Source: Earliella scabrosa (taxonomy: Eukaryota > Basidiomycota > Agaricomycetes > Polyporales > Polyporaceae). From it: a DNA stretch of 64,000 nt. Numbering within the stretch: position 1 is the stretch's first letter; each line of letters opens with the position of its first letter. The translations under genes and the position numbers were made by a program. This document shows, one piece after another, positions 35,339 through 45,220 of the stretch. The notes under the pieces were generated by a model, which was not told the origin of the DNA, did not search any database, and saw nothing but the letters and a program-made list of their open reading frames with translations. The stretch is taken from positions 1,736,001 through 1,800,000 of the forward strand of contig JABYQQ010000004.1 in assembly GCA_022605405.1 (NCBI GenBank), given 5' to 3'.

Positions 35339-38107
35339 ATGGTCGCTCTCTCTCCTCGCTTCTCTCTCCTTGCCGTCTTCGCCTCCATGGCGGCGCTGCG
35401 AGTCATGGCGCTTCCAACCCCTGTTGGTCTCTCTGGTCTCTCCGTCGTACACTCTCCAGAGCAACAAGCCGTTCATCTTCCGCGTCATTCCGACAAGCAT
35501 GCGGCGGTCACAGAAGCCGCAGCGACCACCGATGATCAAGACTCGGGCGACGCGGGCGACACCGACGACGCCGACGACGACGGGGAGGATGACTCCAGTA
35601 ATGGCAAGCCTAAGTCGTCTACTCATCACGCGAAAGGCTCTGGGGATACCACCGCCAAGAAGTCTCCGAAGAGTGCTCCCGCGACTAATCGTCAGAGGCA
35701 CCCAAAGCCTGTCGTACCTCCTCCCGCGTCGATGAACTCGAGCAAGCATGGACGGAAGAAGGCGCCTTCCGCAGACAAGGACTCAGGGAATGGGGTTGGG
35801 GATGACAGCGACGAGGCATTGATGTCGACGTCGGAGAAGCACGACAAACAACCGGTGAGTCGATTCCCATATGACCCACACATTTACTCATGGGTCCGGC
35901 TACAGAGAGACACTTGGGCGGTCAACCCTGTGACCCGCATGACAAGTCTTTGGCGCGGTGTACGGGACGTGTCAGTACGAGAGGTAGTAGTCAGCGACTC
36001 TCCTCAGCTAGACAAACGACGCCATCGCCACGATCATCAGGACAAGGTAGTCGTGAAGGGCAACGACAACCGCGTCGACGTGCACGAACGTTCTCTACGC
36101 TCGCGCAGTCCGCATAGTGATCGCGATCGGGTTATCGTCGAAGGCGACAACGACCATGTCCATGTTCACGACCACCACAATGATCACCACGAACCTATCG
36201 TTGTGAAGGGCGATGACGATCACGTCCATGTCGGTCGTTCACCTTCTCCCCGCCACAACGACAGCGTCCATGTTCATCGTCGAACCCCCGCGCCTCATCG
36301 ACGCGGCTATCACCACGCTCCAGCGGGTCACGAACGTGTTCACGTCCGTCGGGCACCTGAGCCCCACCACCATCATCACCACCACCATGACGGTGACCAC
36401 GAGAAGGTTATCGTCAAGGGTAATCACGACCGTGTCAACGTCCACCGTAGGAGAGCTCCCGTGCATGACGCTCCTATTGTCATCTCAGGTAACGGCGGCA
36501 GGACCTACGCTATCCATCCTCAGTCGACATCTGGAGGCGGCTTGCTCAACCTTGGCGTCGACCTGTCACCCGATTCTGGCTTTCACCTCAAGAGAGACGG
36601 TCAGATTCAGGGCGTTCCTGGTACGGTGGACATCATGGTATGTGTGCTTATCTCAATTCGAGGCCGTTGCTCACTGTGGCTTCAGAGTCAGAGTGCCAAG
36701 ACGCAACAGAATCAGAGGATCGCTTCGCTTCTGCTTGCAGACCCCACAACTGTCGACGACGGAAGCTCTGCATCGCCGTTCATCCTCAACGCGTCCGAGT
36801 CTGGCACCCAGATGTACCTCGTCCCTCTTTCCGGAAATGCGACCAATCCCTCGGAGACTGCCAACTCCACCACCGCCAACACCTCGACGGGCTCGGGATT
36901 CATTAGGGTCTCCTTGCAGGTGGCGGTCTTCGATGCTCAGACCGCACAACTGCAGCCCTATTGCGCAACATTCAACCCGAAGCCCACGGCTCCGGCACCG
37001 ATGACTGTCGAAAGTTGTTCGTCGGAATCCTCTGATGACGACCACAAGAGTCAAGTGTTCGCCTATGAGCCTGGGACAGGTATCATCCGCCCTATGTGGT
37101 ACGAGGGAGAAGACGATGGCTCTAGCGACGACATACCCTCAGATGGCGCCGCTCCTGGGAACGCGACGGAGTCTAGCGGAACGACCTCAGCCGTTGTTAC
37201 AGCTACGAGTACCGCCACGAGCGATCTTACCTCTCCGACTGGGGACGATATCTCCGGTGCGACTAGTTTCGAACAAGAGGCCCTCGACGAGCAGTACGGC
37301 TCGGCTACTCGGCCAGCATCGCGCATTGGGTTCGCTCATACCTTCTCCGCGGAGACACTCCAGACGGCACAGAACGTAACGCTCTTTTTCGCTCCCGCTG
37401 CTCCTGAGGTCAGGGCTCCAGCTGCGGTCAACAAAGCCGTACTCCAGTCGCCCGCTTCTAGCGCTTCTGCCTCCGCTTCTGGTACCGAGTCGGCAACACC
37501 CCCAGCGGCCACCGACTCGACGACTTCTTCGATCCCTACTGCGACATCTTCAACTAGCGACTCAGTCACTGCCTCGGACAGCACAACCTCGACCATGACG
37601 GAGACCGTGACAAGCGCTACCGAGACCGCTGCTTTGTCGACTAGTGCTACGGATACCGACTCTCTGTCAGCCTCAACGATGTCCTCAGGTATTCCGACTA
37701 CGACCTCTGACCAGCCGTCCACGACGTCCTCAGGTATTCCGACTACGACCTCTGACCAGCCCTCCACGACGTCCTCAGGTATTCCGACTACGACCTCTGA
37801 CCAGCCTTCCACGACGGATAGCACGACTATGACGTCTTCGACGACGGATAGCACGACTATGACGGGCTCCTCCGCCGTCGCTGATATCACCGCTTCGCCC
37901 GCTCTGGAAGTGAAGGTCTACAACCCCTATGCGAGCGAGTCTTCCTCGGAATCTGATTCGGCTTCGTCGACGATGGCAGCAACGCCGGTCTCCAGCAGCG
38001 CGGACTCCTCGTCTCTCACCAGCACGAGTTCTTCGTCCGCCTCGACCATGACACCGGTCAGCACCGAACCGTACGAGTGGATGTTTAAGGAGAGGTTTTT
38101 TGCGTAG
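35339..38107 (+). CDS. Secreted histidine-rich repeat protein with Ser/Thr stalk
   Basis: The frame is open from ATG to stop (922 codons), but two segments look like introns that keep the frame: about 35854-35904 (51 bases, GTGAGT to CAG) and about 36639-36686 (48 bases, GTATGT to CAG). A signal peptide (MVALSPRFSLLAVFASMAAL) leads to an acidic Asp-rich region, then to a region of imperfect repeats of the form V-x-V-x-G-x-x-D-x-V-x-V-H, for example KVVVKGNDNRVDVHE, VIVEGDNDHVHVHD and KVIVKGNHDRVNVHR, with a run of eight His near residue 345. A globular-looking part with spaced Cys follows, and then a long Ser/Thr stalk with tandem repeats. The His-rich part suggests metal binding, which is inference. 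I do not recognise a named family. Confidence 0.78.
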   Translation: MVALSPRFSLLAVFASMAALRVMALPTPVGLSGLSVVHSPEQQAVHLPRHSDKHAAVTEAAATTDDQDSGDAGDTDDADDDGEDDSSNGKPKSSTHHAKGSGDTTAKKSPKSAPATNRQRHPKPVVPPPASMNSSKHGRKKAPSADKDSGNGVGDDSDEALMSTSEKHDKQPVSRFPYDPHIYSWVRLQRDTWAVNPVTRMTSLWRGVRDVSVREVVVSDSPQLDKRRHRHDHQDKVVVKGNDNRVDVHERSLRSRSPHSDRDRVIVEGDNDHVHVHDHHNDHHEPIVVKGDDDHVHVGRSPSPRHNDSVHVHRRTPAPHRRGYHHAPAGHERVHVRRAPEPHHHHHHHHDGDHEKVIVKGNHDRVNVHRRRAPVHDAPIVISGNGGRTYAIHPQSTSGGGLLNLGVDLSPDSGFHLKRDGQIQGVPGTVDIMVCVLISIRGRCSLWLQSQSAKTQQNQRIASLLLADPTTVDDGSSASPFILNASESGTQMYLVPLSGNATNPSETANSTTANTSTGSGFIRVSLQVAVFDAQTAQLQPYCATFNPKPTAPAPMTVESCSSESSDDDHKSQVFAYEPGTGIIRPMWYEGEDDGSSDDIPSDGAAPGNATESSGTTSAVVTATSTATSDLTSPTGDDISGATSFEQEALDEQYGSATRPASRIGFAHTFSAETLQTAQNVTLFFAPAAPEVRAPAAVNKAVLQSPASSASASASGTESATPPAATDSTTSSIPTATSSTSDSVTASDSTTSTMTETVTSATETAALSTSATDTDSLSASTMSSGIPTTTSDQPSTTSSGIPTTTSDQPSTTSSGIPTTTSDQPSTTDSTTMTSSTTDSTTMTGSSAVADITASPALEVKVYNPYASESSSESDSASSTMAATPVSSSADSSSLTSTSSSSASTMTPVSTEPYEWMFKERFFA
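37682..37816 (+). repeat. Three tandem 45-base repeats coding for SSGIPTTTSDQPSTT
   Basis: Three near-identical in-frame 45-base units differ by single bases near their ends. A partial 30-base repeat (DSTTMTSSTT type) follows directly. They lie in the Ser/Thr stalk of the secreted protein and are likely to vary in number between strains. Confidence 0.9.
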
Positions 38108-38346
38108 GTGTTCCGCGGCGCGCCGGGGACTGTGGGATGCTGGGCACATACTATACTGTAAATGATGCATAATTGATGACTCTGATGGTGGACATTGTCG
38201 TTCGGTGTGAGTGTGCAGCCGACAAGCCCTGATCAGTGACCGAGGTTGCAGGGTCGCATGCACTGGTTAGCTAGCGCTGGTCACCCGCAGAGTGAACGCA
38301 ATGCAGGAGCGCCGCCCGCCAGTCGGATGCGCCAAGGCCTCACATT

Positions 38347-38370
38347 GTCCCCTTCGGGGTGACATACGAA

Positions 38371-38401
<31 letters not shown>

Positions 38402-38465
38402 GGCCCCTGCACAAGGATGACACGCTTTCCCGGAGTGGTAGACCTACGGGTCTCAATATTTATTT
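38347..38465 (+). ncRNA. U6 spliceosomal snRNA
   Basis: A 5' hairpin (GTCCCCTTCGGGGTGAC) is followed by the near-invariant U6 core: AATTGGAACGATACAGAGAA, the catalytic ACAGAGA box, GATTAGCATGGCCCCTGC and AAGGATGACACGC. These bases match U6 of other eukaryotes closely. The 3' part differs from the usual form: TTTCCCGGAGTGGT, then a small hairpin (AGACC-TACG-GGTCT, 38440-38453) and ATATTTATTT, without a strong T-run terminator. The 3' end given here is approximate. No TATA box is obvious 25-30 bases upstream, so promoter use is unclear. Confidence 0.9.
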
Positions 38466-38651
38466 CCACCATTGGTCGCATGGGCGCTAACGCGTCTGTC
38501 GCGACGTGCGCCGTGCCAAGATTTGGCGTAAATTGCTGCGAGTCGTGCCATTCCGCGCACGACGACTCCCATGCCACCCGCCGCTCGCCAGCCCATGCCG
38601 CTGTCTCTTGCATTCAGTCCTCCTCCTTCTCCCGCAGCATGCAAAGCTTGT

Positions 38652-38660
38652 GATTTTGCT
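38652..38660. repeat. Left target-site duplication GATTTTGCT
   Basis: The nine bases directly before the left end of the long-inverted-repeat element are repeated exactly at 39841-39849, directly after its right end. Confidence 0.88.
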
Positions 38661-39051
38661 CAGGCTCCTAAAACCAGCCGTCCCCGTGGTCGCGCTCCCA
38701 TATCCGAGAGGCGCGCATAGGTCTATATCGAGTATGTTTTAGTTAAGCTTAGTCAGAGAAACATATGCGAGTTTCTATATTGAGCGTTGAACAAGGGAGG
38801 AGACCACGGTAGGACGGCTGGCCTTTCAGGTCGTCCGAGGTTCATCCGAAAACGCCGCCCGCCTCAAGCGACACGAAAATTCGACTACCCGAACACAATA
38901 TTTGTCTCTCGGCTTCATACGGCATACAGCTCGCGACGCAAGCTCAGCCACAGTGAGTGCAAGAGCGCCATCGTGCGTCGCGTCGCGTCGCGTCCTCCCA
39001 CTCGCCGCGCAGGTCGCGTGCAGTTCTCGCTCAAGTCGCGCACCGGTCAGT
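38661..39051 (+). repeat. Left terminal inverted repeat
   Basis: Inverted copy of 39448-39840. It contains a short internal run of CGCGT units near 38978-38995 that is mirrored in the right arm. Short frames inside are the same in both arms and are not considered genes. Confidence 0.85.
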
Positions 39052-39447
39052 AGTCGCTATATGCCGTCTACGACATGAACGCTTCCTCGCATCCGCGAAC
39101 TGGTTGTTAGAAGTTCGGGGAGCGACCATGCCTTTGGCAGTTGAATGTGGCTCGTGCGCTGTGAGAGAAGCGCAATCACGTTGTGGCTGTCGCCTCCACG
39201 GGCTCCGGGAAGATGCTGTCCTTTTGGATCGCGGAGAGTTTGTTTCACAACAGCAAGATGCCGCTCCGATACAGACATAGGGTGCATAGCTAGAGGTGGG
39301 GAATGTGGGTGCAAGTCATATTTACGATACGCTGAGGCTGCTACCAATGGGGCAGGATCACACATGCTCCATCCATGAGGTGGGCGCGGCTCCGTTCCCT
39401 GTCCGCGAGGTGTGCACGGTCACACCCACAACGCGTGCGGAACCCCG

Positions 39448-39840
39448 ACTGACCGTCGGTGCGCGACTTGAGCAAGCCTGCACGCGACCTGCGCGGCGAG
39501 TGGGAGGACGCGACGCGACGCGACGCACGATGGCGCTCTTGCACTCACTGTGGCTGAGCTTGCGTCGCGAGCTGTATGCCGTATGAAGCCGAGAGACAAA
39601 TATTGTGTTCGGGTAGTCGAATTTTCGTGTCGCTTGAGGCGGGCGGCGTTTTCGGATGAACCTCGGACGACCTGAAAGGCCAGCCGTCCTACCGTGGTCT
39701 CCTCCCTTGTTCAACGCTCAATATAGAAACTCGCATATGTTTCTCTGACTAAGCTTAACTAAAACATACTCGATATAGACCTATGCGCGCCTCTCGGATA
39801 TGGGAGCGCGACCACGGGGACGGCTGGTTTTAGGAGCCTG
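39448..39840 (-). repeat. Right terminal inverted repeat
   Basis: Inverted copy of the left arm. It is identical over 39478-39840 and diverges slightly at its inner edge, by a few substitutions and a small indel. Confidence 0.85.
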
Positions 39841-39849
39841 GATTTTGCT
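39841..39849. repeat. Right target-site duplication GATTTTGCT
   Basis: Exact copy of 38652-38660. The ERG7 start codon lies 81 bases further on. Confidence 0.88.
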
Positions 39850-39930
39850 CCGCACTGAACAAAAGCTCGACGGTGTTCCTCCTCTTTGCCATCGCTCCCC
39901 TCCTCGACTGCCGCCTACGAAACTTCGACC

Positions 39931-42900
39931 ATGTCTCGGTCTGCTGCATACGCGCCGCTCGACGTCCCCGCGTCAGGCAAGCTGCCGTTCACCGACTACG
40001 CTCGCTGGCGACTCCGGATCTCCGAGGACGGCGACCATACGTGGCACTACCTCCGCACCGACGAGGAGTGCGCGGCGTGGCCGCAGAACGACGCTGACAA
40101 GTACTGGCTCGGGCTCCCGCTCGACAAGCCCGCGCTTCCCAAGCCAACGAATGCGCTCGAGGCCGCGCGGAACGGGTACAGGTACTTCAAGCACCTGCAG
40201 AGCGAGGATGGGCACTGGGCGGGGGAGTACGGGGGTCCGATGTTCCTCATTCCTGGGCTCGTCATTGGGTCGTACGTGACTGGGATGCCGTTCAAGACCG
40301 AAGAGAGGCTGGAGATGATTCGGTATCTGTTCAACCATACGAACGAGGATGGAGGTTGGGGAATGTGAGTGTTCAAATCCTCGGTGTCTGGTCTCGTTTA
40401 CTTCTCCGCTCTCGAGCATGAATCTTCCCCGCATATACTGTCTTCATGCGGTGAGTGCGAGACGAGACTCTCCTGAAGAGTGACCGCACGTGGAACTGTT
40501 GCTTGACTGTGGTGCTCTCCCTCGAGCGTCCATCATGCATATCCATCTGGACATCTATTTCTTGCACTTTCCTGAAGGAAGCTGCCGCTACGGTGCAGTG
40601 GTATCGAACGGGAGTTTCCGTTTACGCTCTTGAACGGGTAGCTTCCACCTCTCCCAGGGTGTGCATGTATGCATGCAATAGTCGTGCAGAAGGCGGCTAG
40701 GGTACACCACTTGACAGCGCCCTTCACAACTAGTCGAATCGGTTTCGCGTTGGGCTGCAGGACTGACATGGTGCATTGTTTGCCAGTCACATCGAAGGCC
40801 CAAGCACCGTGTTCGGAACAGCATTGAACTATTGCGCAATGCGCATCCTTGGTGTGAAGCCCGACCACCCCGTCGCCATGAAAGCGCGCGCATGTCTGCA
40901 CAAGTTTGGCGGCGCGTTGGGTGCGCCTTCATGGGGCAAGTTCTGGCTCTCCGTCCTCAATGTGTATGACTGGGAAGGCAATCATCCTGTTCCCGCCGAA
41001 CTCTGGTACGACATTTGCTCGCATACAGCGATGGCCATGACGCTGACAGCGCGATAGGTTGCTCCCAGACTGGGTACCGTTCCACCCACACCGGTGGTGG
41101 ATCCACACGCGAATGGTGTACATCCCGATGGGCTACCTGTACGGCGTCCGCTTCAAAATGGACGAGACCGACCTCGTCTTGGCTCTTCGGCAAGTACGTG
41201 CAATGCACCCTCTTTACCGTGCTCTTGCTGAATGCACGCCGTGCAGGAGCTATATACGCAGGACTACTACTCGATCGACTGGCCGGCACAGCGCAGCTAC
41301 GTGCACGAGGTCGACCTCTACACCCCGCACTCGCTCCTCCTCGAGGGACTGTACAAGATCCTCGGCACATACGAGAGCTGCGCGTTCCCGCCCCTGCGGC
41401 GCGCCGCCTGCCGCCGCGCGTACGAGCTGGTCGTACTCGAGGACGAGAACACGGACTGCCAGGACCTCGGGCCGGTGAACAAGATGATGAACCAGATCGT
41501 GCGCATGCACGTCGAGGGCCGCGAGAGCGCGTCGTACCGCAAGCACTACGAGCGCCGGCACGACTTCATGTGGATGGGCCAGGAGGGCATGATGATGTGC
41601 GGCACGAACGGCTCGCAGCTGTGGGATATCGCGTTCGCTGCGCAGGCGCTCATCGAGACCGGGCTCGGGGAGGAGGAGGAGTTCCGGGAGAGTCTGATGG
41701 GGATCCTCCGGTGGCTTGACAATTGCCAGATCAGGGACAACCCGAAGCACTATGCGAGCTCGTACCGGCATACGACTAAGGGTGCGTGGCCCTTCAGCAC
41801 GAAGACGCAGGGGTATACCGTCAGCGACTGCACGGGCGAGGGCCTCAAGGCGGTGTTGTATATCCAGGAGCACGTCAAGTGGGTGCTTCTCTTGTGCTCG
41901 CGCGACGGTCACCTGCTGACAATGATATCAGGGGAGCTCCGAAGTTGATCTCTGAGCGGAGGTTGTGCGATGCCGTCGACGTCCTGCTCAGTCTTCAGAA
42001 CACCGACGGCGGCTTCGCGAGCTACGAGCTCATCCGTGCGCCCCAGTTCATGGAGTATTTGAACCCAGCGGAGGTGTTTGGTGAGATTGATGAACGCATA
42101 TATGCGCAGTGTCAGTGGCTGACACGGGTGCGGGATAGGCAACATCATGACAGAGTTCAACTACCCGGAGTGTACGACGTCCGTGATCACCGCGCTCTCC
42201 ATCTTCAAGAAGTACTACCCTCACTACCGCGCGAACGATATACAGTACGTCTCCTAGCACCAAGATCAAGCGCATATAGTCACTCATTCTCGTGTCTTTT
42301 TTCCTGTACAGGCGAACCATCACGAAGGCCGTCGACTACCTCCACAAGGTGCAGAAGCCCGACGGCCCGTGGTTCGGCTCGTGGGGCATCTGCTTCACGT
42401 ACGCGACGCAGTTCGCGCTCGAGTCGCTCGCGCTCGTGGGCGAGACGTACGAGAACAGCGCGTCTGCGCGCAAGGCGTGCGACTTCCTCGTCAGCAGGCA
42501 GCGTGCGGACGGCGGCTGGGGCGAGAGCTACAAGGTGACTGTGCGGGTCTTTTCCTGTCTTTCGTTCTCGCTTCTCCCCCCCTTCTCTCTCTTCGACTCG
42601 CGCCCGGATGCTGACTTTGACTGTGCGCCCTCATCCAGAGTTGCGAAGTCCATGCGTGGGTCGAGCACGAGCAGACGCAGGTCGTGCAGACCTGCTGGGC
42701 GGCCATGGCGCTCATGTACGCGCGGTACCCGCACCCAGAGCCCATCGAGCGTGCGGTCAAGCTCGTCATGTCCCGCCAGCGACCGGTAAGTCCGTCCCCT
42801 GTTCACAGCTTTGCGATACTAAGTGGGGCGCGGCAGGACGGCTCGTGGCCGCAGGAGGCGATCGAGGGCGTGTTTAACAAGAACGTCGCGATCTCGTACC

Positions 42901-42980
42901 CGAACTTCAAGTTCGAGTTCACGATCTGGATGCTTGGGCGCGCACACCGGTACCTCGAGGAGCTCAAGGCGAAGGCATGA
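39931..42980 (+). CDS. ERG7: Lanosterol synthase (2,3-oxidosqualene cyclase)
   Basis: Membrane-associated cyclase that converts 2,3-oxidosqualene to lanosterol in ergosterol synthesis. The hand-spliced protein runs [20 protein letters not shown], a first QW-type motif [49 protein letters not shown], the active-site block [15 protein letters not shown] (catalytic Asp in the DCTxE motif, about 41825-41840), [55 protein letters not shown] and the last repeat [17 protein letters not shown]. It ends EELKAKA. There are about seven introns. The start ATG is preceded by a short leader, and the long-TIR transposon ends only 90 bases upstream of it. Family length and motif order are complete, so the gene looks functional. 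Confidence 0.96.
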
Positions 42981-43273
42981 ATGAGGCTGGGGGAGATGGA
43001 GTATGGTCGTTTGTGCCAATGCCTCTTGCAGGCGGCGGATCTGCTGCTGTGTGTCGTCTTACCTCTATATGCTCCATCTAATCATGGTCTTGTGTCAATG
43101 GGGCGTATCCAGGATGCTGTCCTAACCACAGGTCGCAATCTTGAGACTGTTGAGTTATAATCATGAATCCATTCATCATGCCCTCTCCTCTCCAGCGTCG
43201 TCAGCCATACAACAAGAAGGACGGGTCTCAATCTGCAGACCTCCCCATTGCCGATCGGAGAGTCTGGCTCATA

Positions 43274-44350
43274 CTATGGTTTGAGAGACCTTGCAATAGG
43301 CATATCAAGAGCCGTGTTAGCACACCTGTCATGACAAGCAAATATGCAGCGCACCTCGTCAACTAGTCTATCGACCTCAATTTCCAAAACGGCCATGAAC
43401 CGCTTCAGGTGGTCGTAAACAAGGTCCCTGCAAGCGATGCACCGGGATGCCTCCCTCCATGCTGGCTCGCAGAGGAACGCATCCTTGAGCACCTTGCTAG
43501 ACGGCCAGTCCTCCAGGTCCTCCGCGACGCGCCCGTAGTGCTTCCAGAACCACTGCACCGGTTGACGTGGAGAAGTGCCCCCCTTCAGCATGTATCCCTC
43601 GGACACGCGTGCGCAAGTACCACCACAGCACACGAACGTCCATCCGCCTTCCTGCAGCCAGTCGAGCCCGCGCAGAAGGAGTCGGAGCTTCTTGGTATAG
43701 GTGCGACGATAGGACAGGATGTGGTGGTACTCGCGCGCGGTGAGCTCGTCGAGCTCGTCGGCGTGCGCGTCGGCGGTCGCGCTGGACACGGTGAGGAACG
43801 CGCGGATGGCGGCCTTCTTGATCTCCTTCCAGGCTCGGTCCGCGGCGCTTCCGGTTTCCGATCCGCGACGCATGTACTTGGTGGCGATCGCAAACACGCG
43901 CAGCGGCTCGACGTCCACAAATTTCTCGAGGAGGATGTCCTGGAGGGACGCCACCACCGCGTCCATCTGATACTTGTCCGCCGCGGCGATGACCGGCGCG
44001 ATCTCTTCCAGTGTGGAGAACTTGACGTTCGGCGGGGGACAGAATGTGCGAAGCAGGCGCTCGAGGACCGAGCTCGTTTCAGACACTGGCAATGGTTCCT
44101 TCGCTCCGCCTGGTGCGTCGTCCGGGTGAGCGTCCTGGAACATGTTGGCAAAACAACTGGAGACCGCTGCTAGGTACGTCTTGCAGACGTGGAAGTCCAC
44201 TTGGTCCGCCGTCCGAAGGGTGACACATGCGTCTGCTGAGTGCTTGTCGAAGGGCGCGGGAGCCGTGCGCGGTGCTGCGGTAGCCTCGCCGTGTTGTTCG
44301 GACGGCTGATTCAAGGCTGGAGCATTGGGAGCTACGGCGGACACTGACAT
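43274..44350 (-). CDS. BTB/POZ-domain protein
   Basis: Intronless frame of 358 codons. After a Pro/Ala-rich start it has a BTB fold of the type common in Agaricomycetes: SADACVTLRTADQVDFHVCK, YLAAVSSCFANMFQDAHPDD, VLERLLRTFCPP, EIAPVIAAADKYQMDAVVAS and LRVFAIATKYM. The remainder contains a WLQEGGWTFVCCGGTC segment and a Cys-containing C-terminus (ASRCIACRDLV). BTB domains mediate dimerisation and often link to Cul3 ubiquitin ligases; the role here is inferred from the fold only. The ATG at 44350 is the first in frame, and the stop is followed by the 3' region of ERG7, so the two genes converge. Confidence 0.88.
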   Translation of the reverse strand: MSVSAVAPNAPALNQPSEQHGEATAAPRTAPAPFDKHSADACVTLRTADQVDFHVCKTYLAAVSSCFANMFQDAHPDDAPGGAKEPLPVSETSSVLERLLRTFCPPPNVKFSTLEEIAPVIAAADKYQMDAVVASLQDILLEKFVDVEPLRVFAIATKYMRRGSETGSAADRAWKEIKKAAIRAFLTVSSATADAHADELDELTAREYHHILSYRRTYTKKLRLLLRGLDWLQEGGWTFVCCGGTCARVSEGYMLKGGTSPRQPVQWFWKHYGRVAEDLEDWPSSKVLKDAFLCEPAWREASRCIACRDLVYDHLKRFMAVLEIEVDRLVDEVRCIFACHDRCANTALDMPIARSLKP

Positions 44351-44803
44351 GACGATATATCAGCGGAACTGTTGGGCTGGGAGGGTATGAAGACGCACTT
44401 GTTGTGATGGTGGAGGGAGGTGGGTGGATATGTACCATATGCCGCCGAGCTGGAAGGCTTTTTGAACGACTCACTGGGGAAGGAGAACATACTCGCATCA
44501 ATGAATGGAAGCAGGAACCTCGACGTCTATAATAAGATAGGCGTGCTGCGGTCATAGATCAACCTGCTCGAACCTCCCCTTCTCAATGACTGTGCTAGAG
44601 TGCGATCGCTGCTGCAGGAGTGCCGGGTTCTATGTCCCCTCTTGCGCGTATCGTCTTGGTCAGTGACTAGTGACGTGCAGGTCAGCCCGTAGTAGATTGC
44701 TCACCTTGGTACTCAACAGCCCAGTGCTGCGGTAAACGTGCGAGCACGTCAAGGGCCCAACACGATCGGGACTGTGCTGCAGCCTGTACGATAACTTCGC
44801 AGC
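44351..44803. other. Intergenic, left flank of the Helitron
   Basis: Promoter side of the BTB gene and host flank of the Helitron. No gene is seen. Confidence 0.4.
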
Positions 44804-44821
44804 GCCGCTCTCTGGAGCGGC
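44804..44821 (-). repeat. Hairpin at the Helitron 3' end
   Basis: GCCGCTC-TCTG-GAGCGGC forms a perfect 7-bp stem with a four-base loop. GC-rich hairpins near the 3' end are a defining Helitron feature. Confidence 0.6.
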
Positions 44822-44837
44822 AACCCCCGCTACCTTC
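44822..44837 (+). repeat. Subterminal inverted repeat, Helitron 3' side
   Basis: AACCCCCGCTACCTTC. The complement of the 5' end at 52576-52589 shares the CCCCGCTACCTTC core. Confidence 0.6.
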
Positions 44838-45220
44838 TGAAAGCATTATTACAATATTAGTAAGCTGCGGTGTACAGACACATTCACGTGATCGTTGTTG
44901 TTGACGCGTCGCTCACGTGGTCAATTCAACGACGCGTACGGCATCCCACGGTTCAATCACCATATAAACCTATCCAGCTGCGCCGCTCCTCCGCATGCTG
45001 CCCCCTAGGATGACTGCTCTCTCCGGTGGGCAAGCTGAAGAATTAGGTACGGGCATCGTCAATTGGCGCCTGCTAATGCAAATGCAGTAGACATGTAACT
45101 AACCCCAGTGTCTCCTCGCTACGTTGCGCGGTCCTACTTGGATCATGATTCATCTATATACGCTGCTGACTTAGGCTCAATGGTGGATAATGGGACATTG
45201 CTTGACGATTATTGTCCCAG

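Larger units (their letters stand above)
38661..39840. mobile_element. 1.18-kb non-autonomous long-TIR DNA transposon (MULE-like or foldback)
   Basis: The ends read CAGGCTCCTAAAACC... and ...GGTTTTAGGAGCCTG. The outer 363 bases of each end are, as far as I can read, identical inverted copies, and weaker pairing extends to about 390 bases. The centre (about 39052-39447) has no long frame and no transposase. A perfect 9-base duplication flanks the element. Long terminal repeats with 9-base duplications are typical of Mutator-like elements, and the structure also fits a foldback element. Identical arms imply recent movement or ongoing gene conversion. It sits between U6 and ERG7. Confidence 0.85.

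Noticed and set aside
38787..39714. Matching short frames in both arms of the long-TIR element
   Set aside because: They are the same sequence because the arms are inverted copies. They lack a domain and run into the divergent centre, so they are not independent genes.
43719..44173. Long plus-strand frames over the BTB gene
   Set aside because: They are complements of the BTB coding exon with no domain of their own.
44920..44960. ACGCGTCG/CGACGCGT inverted repeat near the Helitron 3' side
   Set aside because: Considered as the Helitron 3' hairpin, but its arms are far apart, it is not followed by CTRR, and the hairpin at 44804-44821 sits next to the inverted copy of the 5' end.
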